Shown here piece by piece: positions 45,846-56,885 of a DNA stretch of 64,000 bases. Every line of letters starts with the position of its first letter. The stretch's first letter is position 1. Below the pieces are notes generated by a model. It was not told the origin of the DNA and did not search any database. It was given only the letters and a program-made list of their open reading frames with translations. Source of the DNA: Phaeosaccion multiseriatum (lineage: Eukaryota; Ochrophyta, other classes); contig OZ218954.1 of the NCBI GenBank assembly GCA_965112735.1, positions 806,001 to 870,000 on the forward strand, read 5' to 3'. A program made the position numbers and the translations under genes.

Positions 45846-46863
45846 GTCAGACAGACAGCCAGATAGTCAGGTGGGAGATGTAGCAGCTTTCGCCCCTCGG
45901 GGACAGTCACAGTCAGCAGCATATCCATCACCTTCCTCCTCCCTCTCCTCTTGTTGGTTGAGGCGGGTTATGTGTGTGTGTATCTCAGCGGCACCACAAT
46001 TTCTACGGCCAAGGCCAAGAGGAGAGAATCTTGTTGAGCGGAGTGTTCGATGTTCTGGTGGCGAGGAGGCTGGAGGCTACAATAACTGTTGGCGCTTTTG
46101 TACCACCGTGAGGAATGCCCCCCCCTCCCCGCCCGGCCGCCCTGGGCAGCACTTGGGAGGAGCGCCAAAGCAGCAGCGGCCCACGAGAACAGGCGAGCAA
46201 ACGCGAGAGAGAGAGTGTTGCAGTGCTACTTGCGGTCCTACGTTGCGGGCGTGAGTGAGTGAGGAAGACAGAAGGGGCAGCGGCCAAGTCTGCTCAACAA
46301 AGTCGGAGGGGGAAATCGTGAGCGGCCACTTGAGTGGAGCATCTGAGCCTCTCCCCACTGAGACGCTGATGGCTCTGATGGCTCTGATGGCTCTGATGGC
46401 TCTGATGGCTCTCTCCCCCACCCCACTTCACTCTACTTCACTCTTACGCACCGAGCTAGTGGTTGAATGGCAAAGTCTTTGCCTCTTAATTTTCTTTCTT
46501 CAATGCTCGTGCCGTGAGATAAGCTCACGACCCGCCAAGGCATCTAAGCTATACACATCAGCTGCCTTCTTCCTCCCATCCATCAACTGCCTTCCTCCTG
46601 CTCGCGCTCCGCCTCTTGTAGTGCGGCTAGAGCCTCTGGGCTATACCTTTGTTGGTTGAGAGAGCGGGGAGAAGAGAAGAGAAAGAGAGAGAGAGGCGAC
46701 AAGCGTTAAGTGGCAGCAGCATCATCAACAGCAGCAGCAGCAGCAGCAGCAGCAGAGGATTGGGGTGTTGCGGCCTCCCCCCCCCCCCCCTTCTTCTGCT
46801 TCTCCTTCCCCTCCCCCTGCTTCAAATCTCACACATTTGCTTCGTATACAACGACTTCAGTAC
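45482..46863. other. Convergent spacer between RPC7 and DPH5
   Basis: No gene seen in 1.4 kb. Holds a CAGA tetranucleotide run (45816-45862), a five-copy 9-bp repeat CTGATGGCT (46367-46411), and a CAG run (46730-46755). Confidence 0.6.
46367..46411. repeat. CTGATGGCT x5 tandem repeat
   Basis: Five perfect 9-bp units in a row, outside any gene model. Confidence 0.93.
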
Positions 46864-47034
46864 TCACTTGTCCGATGGTTTTACTGCAAAAAATTCCAAA
46901 AACTGCTTCTCCAAGTCGTGACACTCCCCACAGATGACGACGCTGTTTGTACAGCACGAGGGGGGGGAGGAGGAGAGTGTGGGTGTTACGACAGTGAGGG
47001 AGTGTCAGGACAAAAGAGAGACAGGGGGGCACAA

Positions 47035-47076
<42 letters not shown>

Positions 47077-48975
47077 CAGGACAAAAGGAGCGAGAGCCAG
47101 AACAGATAGGAGAGAGAGCCAGAACAGATATACAGGAGAGAGCCGGCACAGACAAGACAGACAATCAGATAGACAGAGAGTGTTAGAACAAAGAGATAGA
47201 GAGCCAGGACAGCAACACAGATAAAGAGAGTGTCAGGACAGATTTTTAAAACCTTGTTGCTTGACCGATACATATATAATATACATGTGTAACGGCGGAC
47301 CTGTGTAATGGACCTCCAAAGTCCACGTCCACGAGCTCCTTAATAGGCCCTGCCACAATCTTTTGCGAAGGCTGACCTAGGCGGGCCATGCCTACAGCCA
47401 TTGCGTCCGGACCACACACTCCCTCCTCTTTGCCAGCCTGTGAGTCAGTGGATGAGTGGGTGGGTGGGTGCATCGGGATCCGCAGGTAGATCCGATTCGG
47501 AGGAGAGGAGGAGAAGGGTACCAGGGTATGAAGGACTTGAGTTATGCGTTGTCACGTCTTGGAATGGATTAGTTCGTGTGAGGTGTGGGATGAACGCGCC
47601 AAAAATGATACCCCCCCCCTTCCTCCTCCTCCTCCTCCTCCTCCTCCTCCTCCTCCTCCTCCTCCTCCTCCTCCTCCTCCTCCTCCTCCTCCTCCTCCTC
47701 TTCCCTAACCTCGACATCGAGGAGCTGCAACAGCGCCCCTCGTACAGTCATGTACCGGGGCGGCAGGAACTTGATCTTGCCCGCCCCCATGGCGGCGAAG
47801 TCCGGCTCCTTGACCTTGATGTCCACGAGACACAGCGTGTGCATGCCGCCCTGCTTGTTGTACTTTATCCGAGGGTAGAAGCTGCGCTCCAAGACAGGAG
47901 AGAGAGAGAGAGAGAAGGGGGGGAGGGGGGAGGAATAAGAAGACACACACACACACACACACGTACACACACATGCCATACGCGTGCCTGCCTGCCTACC
48001 CACCTGTCGGGTTTCCAGTTTCCCTCCCACAGGGGAATGCTTACGGTATACCCAAACTGATATAATTGCAGGCCACAGCTCGCCACAGCCCCCATCACAG
48101 ACGCGTTGTGGATCACCTAAGTCAGGGGAAGTCAGTTCAGTTGATTGGTAACATGACTTCACTGAGCCGCAGGCCTCTGAGAGATTCAGACGGACGCCGC
48201 GGAGGAGCCTCAGCAGTCTTTGAGTTTCAGTCATCAGCAACGGGGTGCCAAGGTGCTCGTTTATGGACACACCTCCACTACGATGCCCAGCTCCTTGGCG
48301 CGGATCAGGAGGTCCGTGTGAGTGGTGGCGCTGCAACAAACACGACACGACACAACAGGACAGCAACCAACAACAAAACAGGAGCACGGGACGTTGGAAT
48401 GGATTGACGATGTGTGCGTGTGTTTGTGCGTGCTCTAAATAGGAGCCCCGACCGAGTCAAAAGCCCCCCCCTCCCACCACATGCGATCAGAAGAAGCGCA
48501 TGGGCTACGTCGGAAGTCTAAGAGCAGGTGCCGACCTCTGAGCGATTCAGACAAAGGCCGCAAGAGTGTAGTGATCCACAGCTGCGGCGTACACAAACCA
48601 CAGATCAGCCACGCCGCAAGCCCCCGGTTCACACTCACACTCTTCTCACTACAACTCACTCGCCCCCCCTCACTCACTCACTCACTCACCCATTCCTCAC
48701 TCAGTCACTCACCATAACGGATCTCCAACAACGAGGAAGGCCACGTTCCCCTCCTTGGCCTCTTGGTAAATCTCCTCCGCCTGTGTCTCTACCATGTCCC
48801 TATCCGCGATCGTCACCTTCTTCTTGTAGAACGCCTCCAGCTTCTCCGGATCCACCCCGAGGATAGAGGTGTAGCGCTCTAGTACGACTTTACTGCAGCT
48901 CTGTATGGCTTCCAGTCCTCGCACAGTGATATCCTTCTCGTTGCCCAGCCCCAGCCCGATCATGTACAGCACCAT
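46864..48975 (-). CDS. DPH5: Diphthine methyl ester synthase, 6 exons, 273 aa
   Basis: Exons 5' to 3': 48975-48713, 48330-48273, 48116-48004, 47881-47710, 47437-47301, 46942-46864 (TGA). Phases agree. The protein follows the DPH5 family end to end: [130 protein letters not shown], and [20 protein letters not shown]. It is a SAM-dependent tetrapyrrole-methylase-fold enzyme that methylates the modified histidine of elongation factor 2 on the way to diphthamide in the cytosol. Length is normal. One change from consensus is GDPLCATTH where most have GDPFGATTH. Intron 4 contains a CTC array (plus strand), so unusually its sense strand is GAG-rich. Confidence 0.95.
47625..47702. repeat. (CTC)n array in DPH5 intron 4
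   Basis: CTC on the plus strand and hence GAG on the gene's strand, opposite to most intron arrays of this window. Confidence 0.92.
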
Positions 48976-49315
48976 GCCTCCCTGCTCCTGCTGTGCCGCC
49001 TCCTCTGCGGCTTCGGCGCGGGGCCCTTGCGGCTTTCATTGACTTGTTACATGTTGGAATCCAATGGCGTTGAGGTACGGCCCTCCATCTGCATGTTCGA
49101 GAAGAAGCCTTCGGAGCTGGCTGAGACGTCCCCCTTTTGAGAGGCGTCCTAACACGGGAGAGAGGGGAGGGAGGAGGGAGGGAGCTACGGGCAGGAGGCC
49201 CACGCGAGGGATTGTTATGACCACGTACGCGTCCGTCAAAGGAGGGAGATTCGGCAGCAGGAGCATGAGGCACCGCTCCCCTGCACCGCGGTCCGTCGGC
49301 GTCTCCAAGCTGGGA
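48976..49315. promoter_or_regulatory. Probable bidirectional promoter, DPH5 / MGDG synthase
   Basis: 340 bp between the two starts. Frames are open on the plus strand from 49064, so an upstream in-frame ATG for MGDG synthase is possible but would put 84 residues before the signal peptide. Confidence 0.45.
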
Positions 49316-51304
49316 ATGATGACATGCTTGGCGACCATGACGCTCTCTCCCGCCCTGCCCCGAGCAGCAGCCTTCGCCCCTCCGAGTCAAGTGGATGGGC
49401 TGTCCACCTTGGGGCGGAGCCATGTTACGCCCTCGATGATGGGCCGCGGGAGTGACTGCGATAGTCGGCCGGCAGGAGGAGGAGTGAGAAGATGGAGAAG
49501 AGCAGAAGGGGAATCGGGGGCGGTGGAGGGAGAGGGCGTGATGGTTATGACGATGGTCGCAGCGAGAAGTAGTAGTAGTGTTACACAGGCGAGCGACGGA
49601 GGCAGTGGACTGTGCGCCTTGCCCCGAGCAGGAGACGACGCCGTCCAGCAGCTGTCTGCATGGCCGTCAAGCTTTGTAGGCGCGGGTCATAGTAGCAGCA
49701 GTAGTAGTGGTGGTGGGGTTATGAGGATGAATAGTAGTGGCAATAGTAGGAGTCGTAGTAGAAGTAGTAGTAGTAGTAGTGGAAGAGGGGGCAGGGGCAG
49801 CATTGGCAATAGTTGGCAGGCTGTCGTGGAGCGAGTGTCCTCGGTGTGTAGCGCAGTGGTGTCCGGTGCCGTGCGGTCAGTTGTGACTGTGCCCGCGGGG
49901 CCCTACCTACTGCAACTAGCAGGGGTGGCTTCCTACCTGCCGACAGGGGGCTTGGAGAAGCTCCCATCGCTCCATACGAAGCACCACGCTCAGCCGACAG
50001 AACCCCCAAAGAAGGTACGTGGCGGAGTGGCAAGAGGCAGGACGGGGCGGGGGTCGGGGCGGTGTTGGATGGGGTGGGGTGGAAGGTTGGCAGGGGGGGG
50101 GAGGGGAGAAGTGGGGTACTGAAGGGCTCGGTATGAAGACACGGCAAGGAGCAATCGATGGCCGTAAGGAGTGATTAGGCAGACGGACTGGCGGACGGAC
50201 TAAGTGTTGCTCACCCCCACTTGATGAATTGGGAGACTCTCCCTGCCAGCGCTTGGTGTCGCCCCACCCCCCCCCCAACCACCACCACCACCAGCACTTG
50301 ACACCCTCCACACAACGAGCCCCAAAACGGACAATTAGTTTAATCACGCGCACGCTTACACATATCCCACTTTCCCTCCATCCCTCCTTATGGCGCCACC
50401 TCATGACTTGTACTGCCTGCTGCTGTGGAACAACCCCATGTGATATGATTTGATACGTACGTACGTACGTGACCTGTGATGTCATCCTCAGATCCTCATT
50501 CTTATGAGCGACACCGGCGGTGGCCACCGCGCGAGCGCCCTGTCCCTCAAGGCGGCCTTGGATGACCTCTTCCCCGGCAAGATGGATGTGGAGATCATTG
50601 ACCTGCTCACAGATCACGCGCCGTGGCCCTTCAACAAGTAAGTGCAGTGTGCGTACCCATGTGTGTGTGTGTGTGTGTGTGTGTGCTTGTGTGTGTGTGG
50701 GTGGGTGTGGGCGCGGACATGGGGCATGTGTGTGTTCGTTGATGTAATCGCATTGTGCCTGCCTCCACGCCGCTGCTGCTGCTGCTGCTGTATCACCAAC
50801 TGCTGCTGCTGCTCTGTTCGGCTGTGCTTCTCTGGGTGACCCCCCTGAGTCCTCAACTACTCTCTCTTATCTCCACTGTATACCGTATCACCAACTGCTG
50901 CACCCAACAGGGCCGTACCCTCTTACCAGGTCATGGCCAAGAAACCCTTCCTTTGGCGAGTCTTTTTCCAGCTTGGTCGCTTCCCCGTGACCCGCCTCCT
51001 CTCTGTGTGGCACTCCACCATCGCCTGCCACGACCCCTTTACGCGATGCTTTGAGGAGAAGAAGCCGGACCTGGTCATCAGTGTTCATCCTCTCTGTCAG
51101 GAAGTGCCCATCAAGGCCCTGAACAACATGGCGGCGCAGCAAAGAGCAGCAGTTGGTGATACAGCAGCGGGGGCCAAGAAGGTGCCATTTGTGACTGTAG
51201 TGACGGACTTGGGGGGGGCGCACCCAACCTGGTTCCACAAGGGCGTGGACCAGTGCTTCGTGCCCTCGGCGAAGCTCTACAAGATGGCGAGAAAGGCGGG
51301 GTGA

Positions 51305-51347
<43 letters not shown>

Positions 51348-51700
51348 CGTGGTGGATGAGTGCGTGCGTGCGTGCGTGAAAGTCTGACCCTGGCCCTCCC
51401 ATGAACTCTGACCTGTGCCCTGACGCTGACCCAGCCCCTTTCCTCCATTCCCATCTGACCTTGTCTGCTCTTCTTCTCTCATGTTTCACATTCCCATCTG
51501 ACCTTGTCTGCTCTTCTTCTCTCATGTTTCACTTCCTTCCTCCATTCCCATCTGACCTTGTCTGCTCTTCTTCTCTCATGTTTCACTTCCTTTCTAGCTT
51601 GGGCCACGACCAGCTCCGGTTTCACGGCCTCCCTATCCGCTCAGGCTTTTGGGAGAAGCAGTCGGAGGTACAGCAGCAGCAGCAGCAACAACAACAACAA

Positions 51701-51746
<46 letters not shown>

Positions 51747-52283
51747 CGGAGGAGGGAAGACAACGAGAAGCGGGGGGGGGAGGTAAAGGAGGTCAGGATG
51801 ATGAGATATCCAAGGAGGATACGCAGGCGATGCTGGGCCTGCGTCCCGGAGTCAAGACGTGCCTCGTGATTGGGGGTGGAGACGGGGTGGGTGGGCTTGC
51901 CAAGATCGCGGCCTCAGTGGGCGATAGCATGGCCGCCGGCCTGGACACATCCCAAGTGGTGGTGGTGTGTGGCAAGAATGAGGACGTGCAGAGCTCCCTC
52001 AAGTCTCGCTACTGGAGGGACAATGTCGATGTGCACATACATGGGTTTGTCAACAACATGGATGAGTGGATGAGTGCCGTGGACTGCATCGTCACCAAGG
52101 CGGGGCCGGGGACTATTGCAGAGGCCACCGTCAGAGGTCTGCCGATCGTATTGAGCAACTATCTCCCCGGGCAGGAGGCAGGAAACGTGCCTTACGTTGT
52201 GGAGGGCGGGTTTGGGCAATTCAGCAGTGAGCCGGGCAAGATCGGCGACATTGTGCGGTCATGGCTGCAAGACCATGACCCTC

Positions 52284-52325
<42 letters not shown>

Positions 52326-53164
52326 AGCAGCAGAATGGCCTCTATCAATCTGGTGAAGCAGGGGTCGGTGGTGGTGGTGGTGGTGGTGGGACTGCTGTAC
52401 GTGTTGGTGGTACAGGTCAAGGTCCAGGGGCGGGGGCAGAGGCAGGGGCTCGCTTAGGGGAGATGAAGGAAGCATCCAAGGAGGCCTCTAAGCCCCACGC
52501 CACATACGCCATTGCCTGGGACATTGAGAGGCTTCTGGAGGGAAAGGAGCTGACGCCTCAGAGCCTGGACATGGAGGAGCCCGAGCCGCAGCTGGAGGGG
52601 TTGGTGCTACGGAAGGACAAGGAGCTCTGTCATGAGCAGCAGATATATAGGGTGGAGGAGGAGGAGGGCTACGAGGAGGAGGAGGAGGAAGAGCAGCAGC
52701 AGCAGCAGCAGCTGCTGCAGGAGGAGGAGGAGGCGGAGGAGGATGAGTCCGAGGCGCCGGGACGAGGCAGGCGTAGGCGTATGGTGAGGCTGTCACAGAT
52801 GGCGAAGGGGTCGAAGGGGAGGAGGTCAGGGTCTGAGGTGGAGGAGTTGGGGCAAGGATTGGGGCTGACAAACAACTCCCTCTCACTCTTATATGGTGAT
52901 TACTGTGCTACAAGTGGTAGCAATAAAAGCAGTAGTAGCAATAGTAGTAGTGGTGGTGCTAGCAGTTTCGGTTTGGGCGCGAGAGATTCGAGGCCAGCAC
53001 TTACGAGAGAGAAGAGACTAGCCCTGGCCGGCAACCGAGGAGGGGGCGGGGAGGGGAAGAAAGGATCATCATCATCATCATCAGCAGGAGCAGCAGCAGC
53101 ATCAGGTAGTGATACAGTAGCAGAGGCCGGGGAGGAGGTCGAGGCGGAGAAGTGGCGGGCGTGA
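49316..53164 (+). CDS. Monogalactosyldiacylglycerol synthase, plastid, 4 exons, 933 aa
   Basis: Exons: 49316-50014, 50492-50637, 50911-51300, 51598-53164 (TGA). The start was chosen at [23 protein letters not shown], a signal peptide with the AFAPP plastid motif. The MGDG synthase N-domain begins [16 protein letters not shown] (about 234) and continues with [12 protein letters not shown] and [18 protein letters not shown]. The UDP-galactose domain has [42 protein letters not shown] (about 579) and [11 protein letters not shown]. The enzyme makes the main thylakoid galactolipid. Odd: it is almost twice the family length. AAVGDTAAG is inserted before [12 protein letters not shown], a run of more than 20 Gln follows EKQSEV, a His/Gln run and Gly run sit near 655-690, and a 250-residue Glu/Gln/Ser tail ends with another motif copy ([10 protein letters not shown]). 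The inserts fall at surface loops. Confidence 0.92.
50783..50910 (-). repeat. Two dispersed motif copies in MGDG synthase intron 2
   Basis: CTGTATCACCAACTGCTGCT at 50787-50807 and CGTATCACCAACTGCTGCACCCAACAG ending exactly at the exon 3 acceptor (50884-50910; given by position). Orientation is antisense relative to the exon copies. Confidence 0.8.
51146..51168 (+). repeat. Dispersed motif copy inside MGDG synthase exon 3
   Basis: GCAGCAGTTGGTGATACAGC read in frame as A-A-V-G-D-T-A, in an insertion relative to plant MGD enzymes, between NNMAAQQR and KKVPFVTVV. Confidence 0.85.
51448..51592 (+). repeat. Three-copy tandem in MGDG synthase intron 3
   Basis: TTCCCATCTGACCTTGTCTG followed by CTCTTCTTCTCTCATGTTTCAC is repeated three times, the last copy ending at the TTTCTAG acceptor. 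Confidence 0.9.
51671..51747 (+). repeat. Poly-Gln CAG/CAA tract in MGDG synthase exon 4
   Basis: In-frame CAG and CAA codons give more than 20 Gln in a loop between the two Rossmann-like domains. Confidence 0.92.
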
Positions 53165-53247
53165 GGAGAACGGGAACGACGTGGTGCAGTTGCGTGGCGT
53201 CTTTCCTTCTCTTGCCCTTCTCTACGCAAGGGATAGACAGGCGTATG

Positions 53248-53291
<44 letters not shown>

Positions 53292-54306
53292 GGCAGACAA
53301 GCAGGTTATCAACTGACTTGAGTGGGAAGTGCTGCCGCTCTCTGGCTGGACGTCAGGCTGGAAGGTGAGGGGCGAAGAAAAGGCTTGGAAGCTTGAAGGA
53401 GGAGCTGCCGTGGAATAGATGCATCAGAGTAGAGGATTAGTAAGAGAGTTGAACAAGAGGGTGAGATAGATCAGAGGTCAGGGGAAGCAGTATACAAGAG
53501 GGTGAGATAGATCAGAGGTCACGGGAAGCAGTATACAAGAGTAAGAGAGAGAGAGCGCGAAATGATTGAAAAGTGGGTGAAGGAGAGGAGAGGAGGAGTC
53601 AGAGGATTGAAAACTCCTCACCTTGCGGCTGTGGGCAGGCTGACTGCCGACTGCCGGGGAGGGCGGCTTTGAGAGTGACTTGTTGAGACGGGGGACTGCA
53701 TGTGAAATTCAAGTCGTTCCAATACATTTAATGTATGAATTTATTTCAAGTGCCCCAGAAATGTAAGGGTGTCGATGTTGTCGACAGCTTATATACTTAT
53801 GGAGCTCCTCAAACTGTCTCACCACACCTTTCACCTTGTCAGTGCTCCCGCCCCTGCCCACAGCCAGGGGGAGGGGAAAAAAAAACTGATGTCACTATCG
53901 ATGTCAATATCGATGTCACTATCGATTTCAATATCGATGCAGATGTCGAGCCGCCGTTGTCAAGCCTCCGGGTCTCGTTCCTAAGATGTACTTACAATAG
54001 GCGACCGATCGCACCAACTGAGTCTGACGTAGAGTGGCCTGGCGGCTGATGCTGCTGATGCTGCTGATGCTGCTGATGCTGCTGGTGCTGCTACTCTGCT
54101 GTCCACCCACAGTCGGTCTCCGCGGGGAAAGAGCGTAAGCAAGTGATCGACCTTCGCGCCCGCTCTGCTTTGTCCACATGCTTCTGCTCTGCCATGAGTC
54201 TCTGCTCTGCTGTGGTGTACAAGAAGAAATTCAATCAGTATGGCCCCGCCCCCCGCTTCTCCTCCCCTCCACTCCCCTCCCCTCGCCTGCTCTGCTCCGC
54301 TATCTG
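53165..54306. other. Convergent spacer between MGDG synthase and Spc25
   Basis: No gene recognised. Contains a GACA tetranucleotide run (53244-53292), a 41-bp duplication (53453-53540), AATACATTTAATGTATGAATT (a palindrome-rich AT island, 53720-53740), an ATCGATGTCAAT-type tandem (53895-53940), and a TGCTGATGC run (54050-54085). Confidence 0.6.
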
Positions 54307-54904
54307 TTAAGGGTTGTTCCGTTGCTGCTCCGGTGGTGGTGGTGGCGTTGCTGCTGCTGCTACTGCTGCCGCTGCTGCTGTATCACCAACTGCTGCCACT
54401 GCTCCTACCCCCACTACACCCCTCGGCTCCCCCTCCCCCCCCCTCTCCCGTGCCACAACAGCCTGAAAGCCCCTCCGCATCCCTCGGACAAAGGTCGATA
54501 AGTCATTAGAGGAGTTGAGGTCTTTCAGCAAGCTCTCGAGCTCCCCCGGAGCGCCGAGGGGCGGCTCACAGCTGACAACTGTGTATGACTCTGTCTGAAT
54601 ACCCATGATGAAACTGAACCTACGCTCGGGCAGAGAGGGGTCGATCTGGGTGAAGACCATGCGGATGTTGGTAGCGTCCTGTTGTTGTTGCGACAAGGGG
54701 TTATGGATGGGTGAGGTGAGAGGTTGAGAGGAGAGGAGTGGGGTGGGCAGGGGACAGAAAAGAGTTTCTGGCGAGAAAGGAGGGCGCGAGAGGGAGAGAG
54801 GTAGACAGAGAGAGAGACGCAAAGAGAGAGAGAGAGAGAGAGAGGGAGGGAGAGGGAGAGGGAGAGGGAGAGGGAGAGAGGTAGACAGAGAGAGAGACGC
54901 AAAG

Positions 54905-54938
<34 letters not shown>

Positions 54939-56478
54939 AGAGAGAGACGAAGAGAGCGAGAAAGAGAGAGACAAGAGAGAGACAGAGACAAGAAAGAAGA
55001 AAAGGGGAAGAGAGAGACAGAGAAGAGCAGAGAAACAGCCCCCCCCCCCCTTCCCCCTCCAAGTCCGAACCTTGTCTTCACTGGGCTCCGTATTTTCAAA
55101 CTCCAGTCCCAGGAATTTGAAGAAGTTCACCCCACGGGTCAGTTCGTTGACTTGCTCCTCGCGCAGCCCCTGCCGTTGGGCCGCCTCAGTCCGCTTCTCC
55201 GCCAGCAGCTTCGAGAGCTTCGCTTGGGTACCTAAGGATGCCCAATCAAGTGACGCACCGAACCAACCAATCAATCGATTGAGTGGTTCAGATCCACACA
55301 TTGTTGGGGCATGGTATCGGTGTGGGGACGGGGAGATGAGAGTTGCGTCACAACGTTACACCACACACCACACGCACGCACAACCAAGTGTATACATACA
55401 CACACTGATCGGCATTGCTTGGATGTAATGTGTCTTAAACTGAAGAGGTAACGCCCCGCCCCTTACACGTCCCTTCCCCTCTCACCTTCCAGCTGCTGCA
55501 TTTTGACAGGCAGCTGCTGAGAAGCGAGGCTTCTGAGCTCCTGCACGGCCTCTCTCTTTTTGGCAAGCACGTCGTCCTGAGACCTGTGTGCGTGCGTGTG
55601 TGCGTGCGTGCGTGCGTGCGTGAGAGAGGGGTGGGGCACGGGCAGGGGGGGAGGAGGGAATATTCGGGGAATGAAAAGACAAGATGGCGGTTGGCTACTG
55701 AAGCACCGCCGAATGCCGTAACCTACTCCTCCTTCCGGCTCACTCACTCACTGACTCACTGACTATTAACTTACCCTTGTTGTTGGTCGAACTCCCTTGC
55801 TTTCTCGTCAAGTTCCTTCTCTGCGTTGTGCAGCGCTTCGATGGTTTCTGCGCACTCCTGCATGCCCCGCATGTGGGTATCCTGGAGGCGGGTCATACAG
55901 ATGCACACATGCGTAGAGAGAGAGGGAAAAAGACAGACAACACACACAACCACGCAGAGAGAGAGAGAAGAGAGACGAAACAGACAGACAGAGAGAGAGT
56001 GTGTGTGTGTGAGAGAAGGGAGGGAGGGGATTCTTGGGTGGAAGGAGTAGAGAGGGGGAGAAAATGAAAAGGAGAGAAACTAAGGAGGACAAGGAAGTTG
56101 GGCAATCGTATGTGAGGGGAAGTAAAAAGAATGGAGAGGGCCAAGTAAACAACGAGAAGAGGAACTATGTCATGCTCTCGCTCGCTCGCTATCCCTCTCC
56201 CACAGCCAGAACACACCCTCTCCTCTTCTCCGCCTCCGCCTCCTCACCCTCGTGCGGTCCAATTGTCCATTCGTGTCCCCTGCCCACTTCTCCAGCTCTT
56301 CCCGCGTGAGCTTGAGCTGTTCTCGCAACCGCGCCGTCAGGTGCGACGCCGAGATGGCACCTATTGACAGTGCACGCCCCCGTTCTTCCTCTCCGCCTGC
56401 TCGACCTTCCTGCTGGTAGTATCCCTCCTCCTCCGCCTCCGAGCCGACTCGCTCATCGTCTCCAACGAAGGATGCCAT
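54307..56478 (-). CDS. SPC25: Kinetochore protein Spc25 (Ndc80 complex), 5 exons, 322 aa
   Basis: Exons 5' to 3': 56478-56248, 55881-55775, 55583-55486, 55231-55071, 54678-54307 (TAA). Phases agree. The N-terminal 70 residues are acidic; then comes a long coiled coil (LREQLKLTREELEKWA, IEALHNAEKELDEKAREFDQQQ, LAKKREAVQELRSLAS, KLLAEKRTEAAQRQGLREE). The C-terminal globular RWD domain matches Spc25 closely: NFFKFLGLEFENTEPSEDKD, MVFTQIDPSLPERRFSF, YTVVSCEPPLG and LNSSNDLSTFVRGMRRGFQ. Spc25 pairs with Spc24 to anchor the Ndc80 complex at kinetochores. After the RWD domain is an extra 50-residue tail that includes [22 protein letters not shown], beginning with a copy of the dispersed motif; other Spc25 proteins stop before this point. 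Confidence 0.88.
54780..54995. repeat. GAGA-rich tandem with duplicated unit in Spc25 intron 4
   Basis: A unit containing GAGGTAGACAGAGAGAGAGA and CGCAAAGAGAGAG is present twice (54796-54835 and 54879-54920) between GA and GGGAGA runs. Confidence 0.85.
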
Positions 56479-56885
56479 GGGTCAGCTTACTCTCTTGCTT
56501 GCTTAGGTTTTATTTCTTGAAGCGACCTTTCACAAGGGAGGGAACGAACACATGGAATGCCAAAATCGATATATCTAATTTTAAAATCGATAACCGGGCG
56601 CTGAGAGAGCAAACGTGCAGAAAGTAGAAAGTATTCTTTTTCTCCCTCCTTCATATATATAGAGGAGGCTCTGGTCATTGCGGACTCTCCCTGGTGTTGT
56701 AGTGTGCACCACGGCCTTTTGCTGCGGAGAGAGGGGCAAGACAAGACAGGAGAAGGCCCGAACGCACCAACAAAAATACTCTCTCCTCTTTTATGGGTAG
56801 CTTTACCACGCTGTATCCCACGCCTCTGCTTCCCCCTTTTGCCCCCGCATGACGTCCTCCGCGTGAGGTCGACGGAACCGCCGAT
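56479..56885. promoter_or_regulatory. Probable bidirectional promoter, Spc25 / sugar transporter
   Basis: 407-bp divergent spacer. Has AAAATCGATATATCTAATTT and AAAATCGATAACC near 56560-56594 (two AAAATCGATA units) and CATATATATAGAGG at 56651-56664, the best TATA-like site among the divergent spacers here. Confidence 0.45.

Noticed and set aside
46448-46530. tRNA-like stretch (AGTGGTTGAATGGCAAAGTC)
   Set aside because: No B-box GGTTCRANNCC and no foldable cloverleaf downstream.
49064-49315. Upstream in-frame ATG for MGDG synthase (84 extra residues)
   Set aside because: Would place an Arg-rich segment before the signal peptide; the ATG at 49316 fits plastid targeting. Not fully excluded.
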